Shown: positions 22,855-23,997 of the stretch, one piece after another
Layout: each line of letters begins with the position of its first letter
How positions within the stretch are numbered: position 1 is the first letter of the stretch
NCBI GenBank assembly: GCA_002382445.1
Contig: DGAQ01000077.1
Span: forward strand, 1-23,997
Length of the DNA stretch: 23,997 bases
Origin: Porticoccaceae bacterium UBA4026
GTDB taxonomy: Bacteria; Pseudomonadota; Gammaproteobacteria; Pseudomonadales; Porticoccaceae
Direction of reading: 5' to 3'
Notes under the pieces: model-generated
Seen by the model: only the letters and a program-made list of their open reading frames with translations
Databases searched by the model: none
What the model was told of the DNA's origin: nothing
Translations under genes and position numbers: made by a program

Positions 22855-23832
22855 TTAAATGGCCGGCATTTGGGTGATTGAATAGGCCTGCTGGTTCAGC
22901 CAAGATGCTATATGAGTCATTTTAGGCACAATCTCTTCATCGCAGATAGAGCGGCATATGCTGGCAATCTGTTCAGGCCAATCGCCTAATTCATCCTTAC
23001 GGCAGACTAAGGTCAAATGTCGAGCATTGGCACCATTGGCCAGTGGCATCACATTAATGCCTTGCAGTAAGTCTGGGTAAGGTACTAGGCAAAGCCCCGT
23101 GGCAAAACCCCAGCCATGGCCAGATTGAACAAAACGTAAGAGAGTCTGAGTGCTATCTAGCTCACAGTTGACGTTAAGGTCGATATTTAGGCGCCTAGCG
23201 ATTAGACCACTGAGTGCGCCTAGACGAGACTGACGGTTGTAATGCACAAAGGGCAAGTTGCTCGCGAGCCACTCGCAGCTAACCTTTCCTGACTGAGCAA
23301 ACTGCTCAGGCACAATCATCACAAAGGGATCTCTAAGGATGGGGTAGCGTTGTAATTCTGGATGTTCATCGATGGGGTCGCTGGTGATCAGTATATCGAG
23401 ATTACGATTTAATAAAGCCTGAGTGAGAGGCGATACCAAACCGGTTCGCAGAGCTAGCTTGGAGGTAAAAGGCTTCACTTTTTGCATAAATCTAAGGCCA
23501 GCAACATCGCAAAAAGAATCGATCATGCCCACGCTTAGCGGCAAGCTTCCCCCTTTAGATAACCTGTGCATATCGACTAGCATCCGTCGGGTATCATTGA
23601 TTATGCTTTCGGCATAGCCCTTTAATACTTGGCCGCTTGGGGTTAGTTTTATGGGCCTTGAACGAGTGACTACAAGCTGAGACTCGACCTGCAGTTCTAA
23701 CTGTTTAATGGTTTGGGATACTGCTGATTGGGTAATACCTAATCTTTCTGCGGCTTGAGTTAAGCTTTCGGCCTCAGCGACAGCTGAAAAGACACGCAGG
23801 GCACTTATTTCAATATTTTTGTTATTTTTCAT
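22855..23832 (-). CDS. LysR-family regulator beside dddD (DddR-like position)
   Basis: A 325-residue LysR-type regulator. The helix-turn-helix is in residues 8-65 (LTQAAERLGITQSAVSQTIKQLELQV), and the effector domain starts near residue 95 (LPLSVGMIDSFCD). A LysR gene (dddR) beside dddD activates it in Marinomonas. The convergent position here suggests a similar function, but orthology is not shown. The subfamily differs from the GcvA-like regulator at 15111-16031. It forms a two-gene unit with the TraR/DksA-type gene. Its own promoter shows a -10 TATAAT (23851-23856) and a dyad over the likely transcription start, suggesting autoregulation. Confidence 0.92.
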   Translation of the reverse strand: MKNNKNIEISALRVFSAVAEAESLTQAAERLGITQSAVSQTIKQLELQVESQLVVTRSRPIKLTPSGQVLKGYAESIINDTRRMLVDMHRLSKGGSLPLSVGMIDSFCDVAGLRFMQKVKPFTSKLALRTGLVSPLTQALLNRNLDILITSDPIDEHPELQRYPILRDPFVMIVPEQFAQSGKVSCEWLASNLPFVHYNRQSRLGALSGLIARRLNIDLNVNCELDSTQTLLRFVQSGHGWGFATGLCLVPYPDLLQGINVMPLANGANARHLTLVCRKDELGDWPEQIASICRSICDEEIVPKMTHIASWLNQQAYSITQMPAI

Positions 23833-23833
23833 A

Positions 23834-23856
23834 AGGCTAGTGTAGCCTAAATTATA
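23834..23856 (-). promoter_or_regulatory. lysR promoter with overlapping dyad
   Basis: On the minus strand a perfect -10 box TATAAT (23851-23856) is followed by AGGCTA-CAC-TAGCCT (23834-23848), a six-base-arm dyad at the expected transcription start and ending two bases before the lysR ATG. This placement fits a repressing autoregulatory site. No good -35 box is seen, as is common at regulated promoters. Confidence 0.5.
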
Positions 23857-23906
23857 GCTTAAAAACTAAGCGCAATACTTATTCAAAGATACCAAGCATC
23901 TGGATA

Positions 23907-23997
23907 TTAGGCGCAGATTAATGCTTCTAGTGCACCAATGCCAACTGGGCTGCCGGCATATTCTTGCATAGCATCAAGTAGGCAATCCCAGAGGAAC
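23907..23997 (-). CDS. Partial reading frame running off the window edge
   Basis: The minus strand is open from the window edge to a TAA at 23907-23909, giving about 29 C-terminal residues (FLWDCLLDAMQEYAGSPVG then IGALEALICA). The composition looks protein-like, and the strand matches the downstream lysR gene 74 bases away. It is too short to name a family, and could be chance. Confidence 0.35.
   Translation of the reverse strand, partial: FLWDCLLDAMQEYAGSPVGIGALEALICA

Noticed and set aside
1..23997. CRISPR arrays, insertion sequences, integrases, rRNA or riboswitches
   Set aside because: No regularly spaced repeats, transposase or integrase motifs, rRNA segments or known riboswitch patterns were seen on reading the window.

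Overview
The window looks like chromosomal DNA of a marine gammaproteobacterium. The evidence is a DMSP-degradation locus of the DddD/DddB/DddC type, a large TonB-dependent receptor paired with a TPR-sulfotransferase, an E. coli-like tRNA-Asp/tRNA-Val pair with CCA encoded in the genes, and moderate base composition. A SAR92/Porticoccaceae- or OM60-like bacterium would fit. That placement is inferred from gene content, not measured.

Layout. (1) Positions 1-2870 are housekeeping: a minus-strand tRNA-Val/tRNA-Asp unit with a recognisable promoter and terminator, queD (queuosine precursor synthesis), a convergent MFS transporter whose start is uncertain, and a CvfB/YitL-type S1 RNA-binding protein. 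(2) Positions 2871-8886 hold a dyad- and repeat-containing leader, a TonB-dependent receptor closed by a strong terminator, a TPR-sulfotransferase starting at TTG, and an LDH2/MDH2-family reductase closest in motif to the delta1-piperideine/pyrroline-2-carboxylate reductases. (3) Positions 8907-15090 hold a LysR regulator divergent from a run of four plus-strand genes: an alpha-ketoglutarate-semialdehyde-type aldehyde dehydrogenase, an M19 'membrane dipeptidase' homologue with an altered metal site, a 581-residue protein I do not recognise, and a DUF3726-like protein. (4) Positions 15111-23832 are the DMSP locus: dddB-dddC-iclR-lysR on the minus strand, divergent from dddD across a dyad-rich control region, followed by a convergent lysR-traR/dksA pair whose last gene overlaps the 3' end of dddD. 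A partial reading frame runs off the right edge.

How the genes work together. DddD attaches CoA to DMSP and releases DMS, giving 3-hydroxypropionyl-CoA/3-hydroxypropionate. DddB oxidises 3-hydroxypropionate to malonate semialdehyde, and DddC converts that to acetyl-CoA. Three transcription factors and a DksA-like protein flank these enzymes. The region-3 operon together with the LDH2 gene reads as a second, separate catabolic module, perhaps for a cyclic imino acid or amide that ends in 2-oxoglutarate. Its central 581-residue and DUF3726-like proteins are the best candidates for undescribed biology. The DUF3726-like protein looks like an LDH2-type N-terminal domain that has lost its catalytic histidine. 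No DMSP transporter, mobile element, CRISPR array or rRNA is visible.
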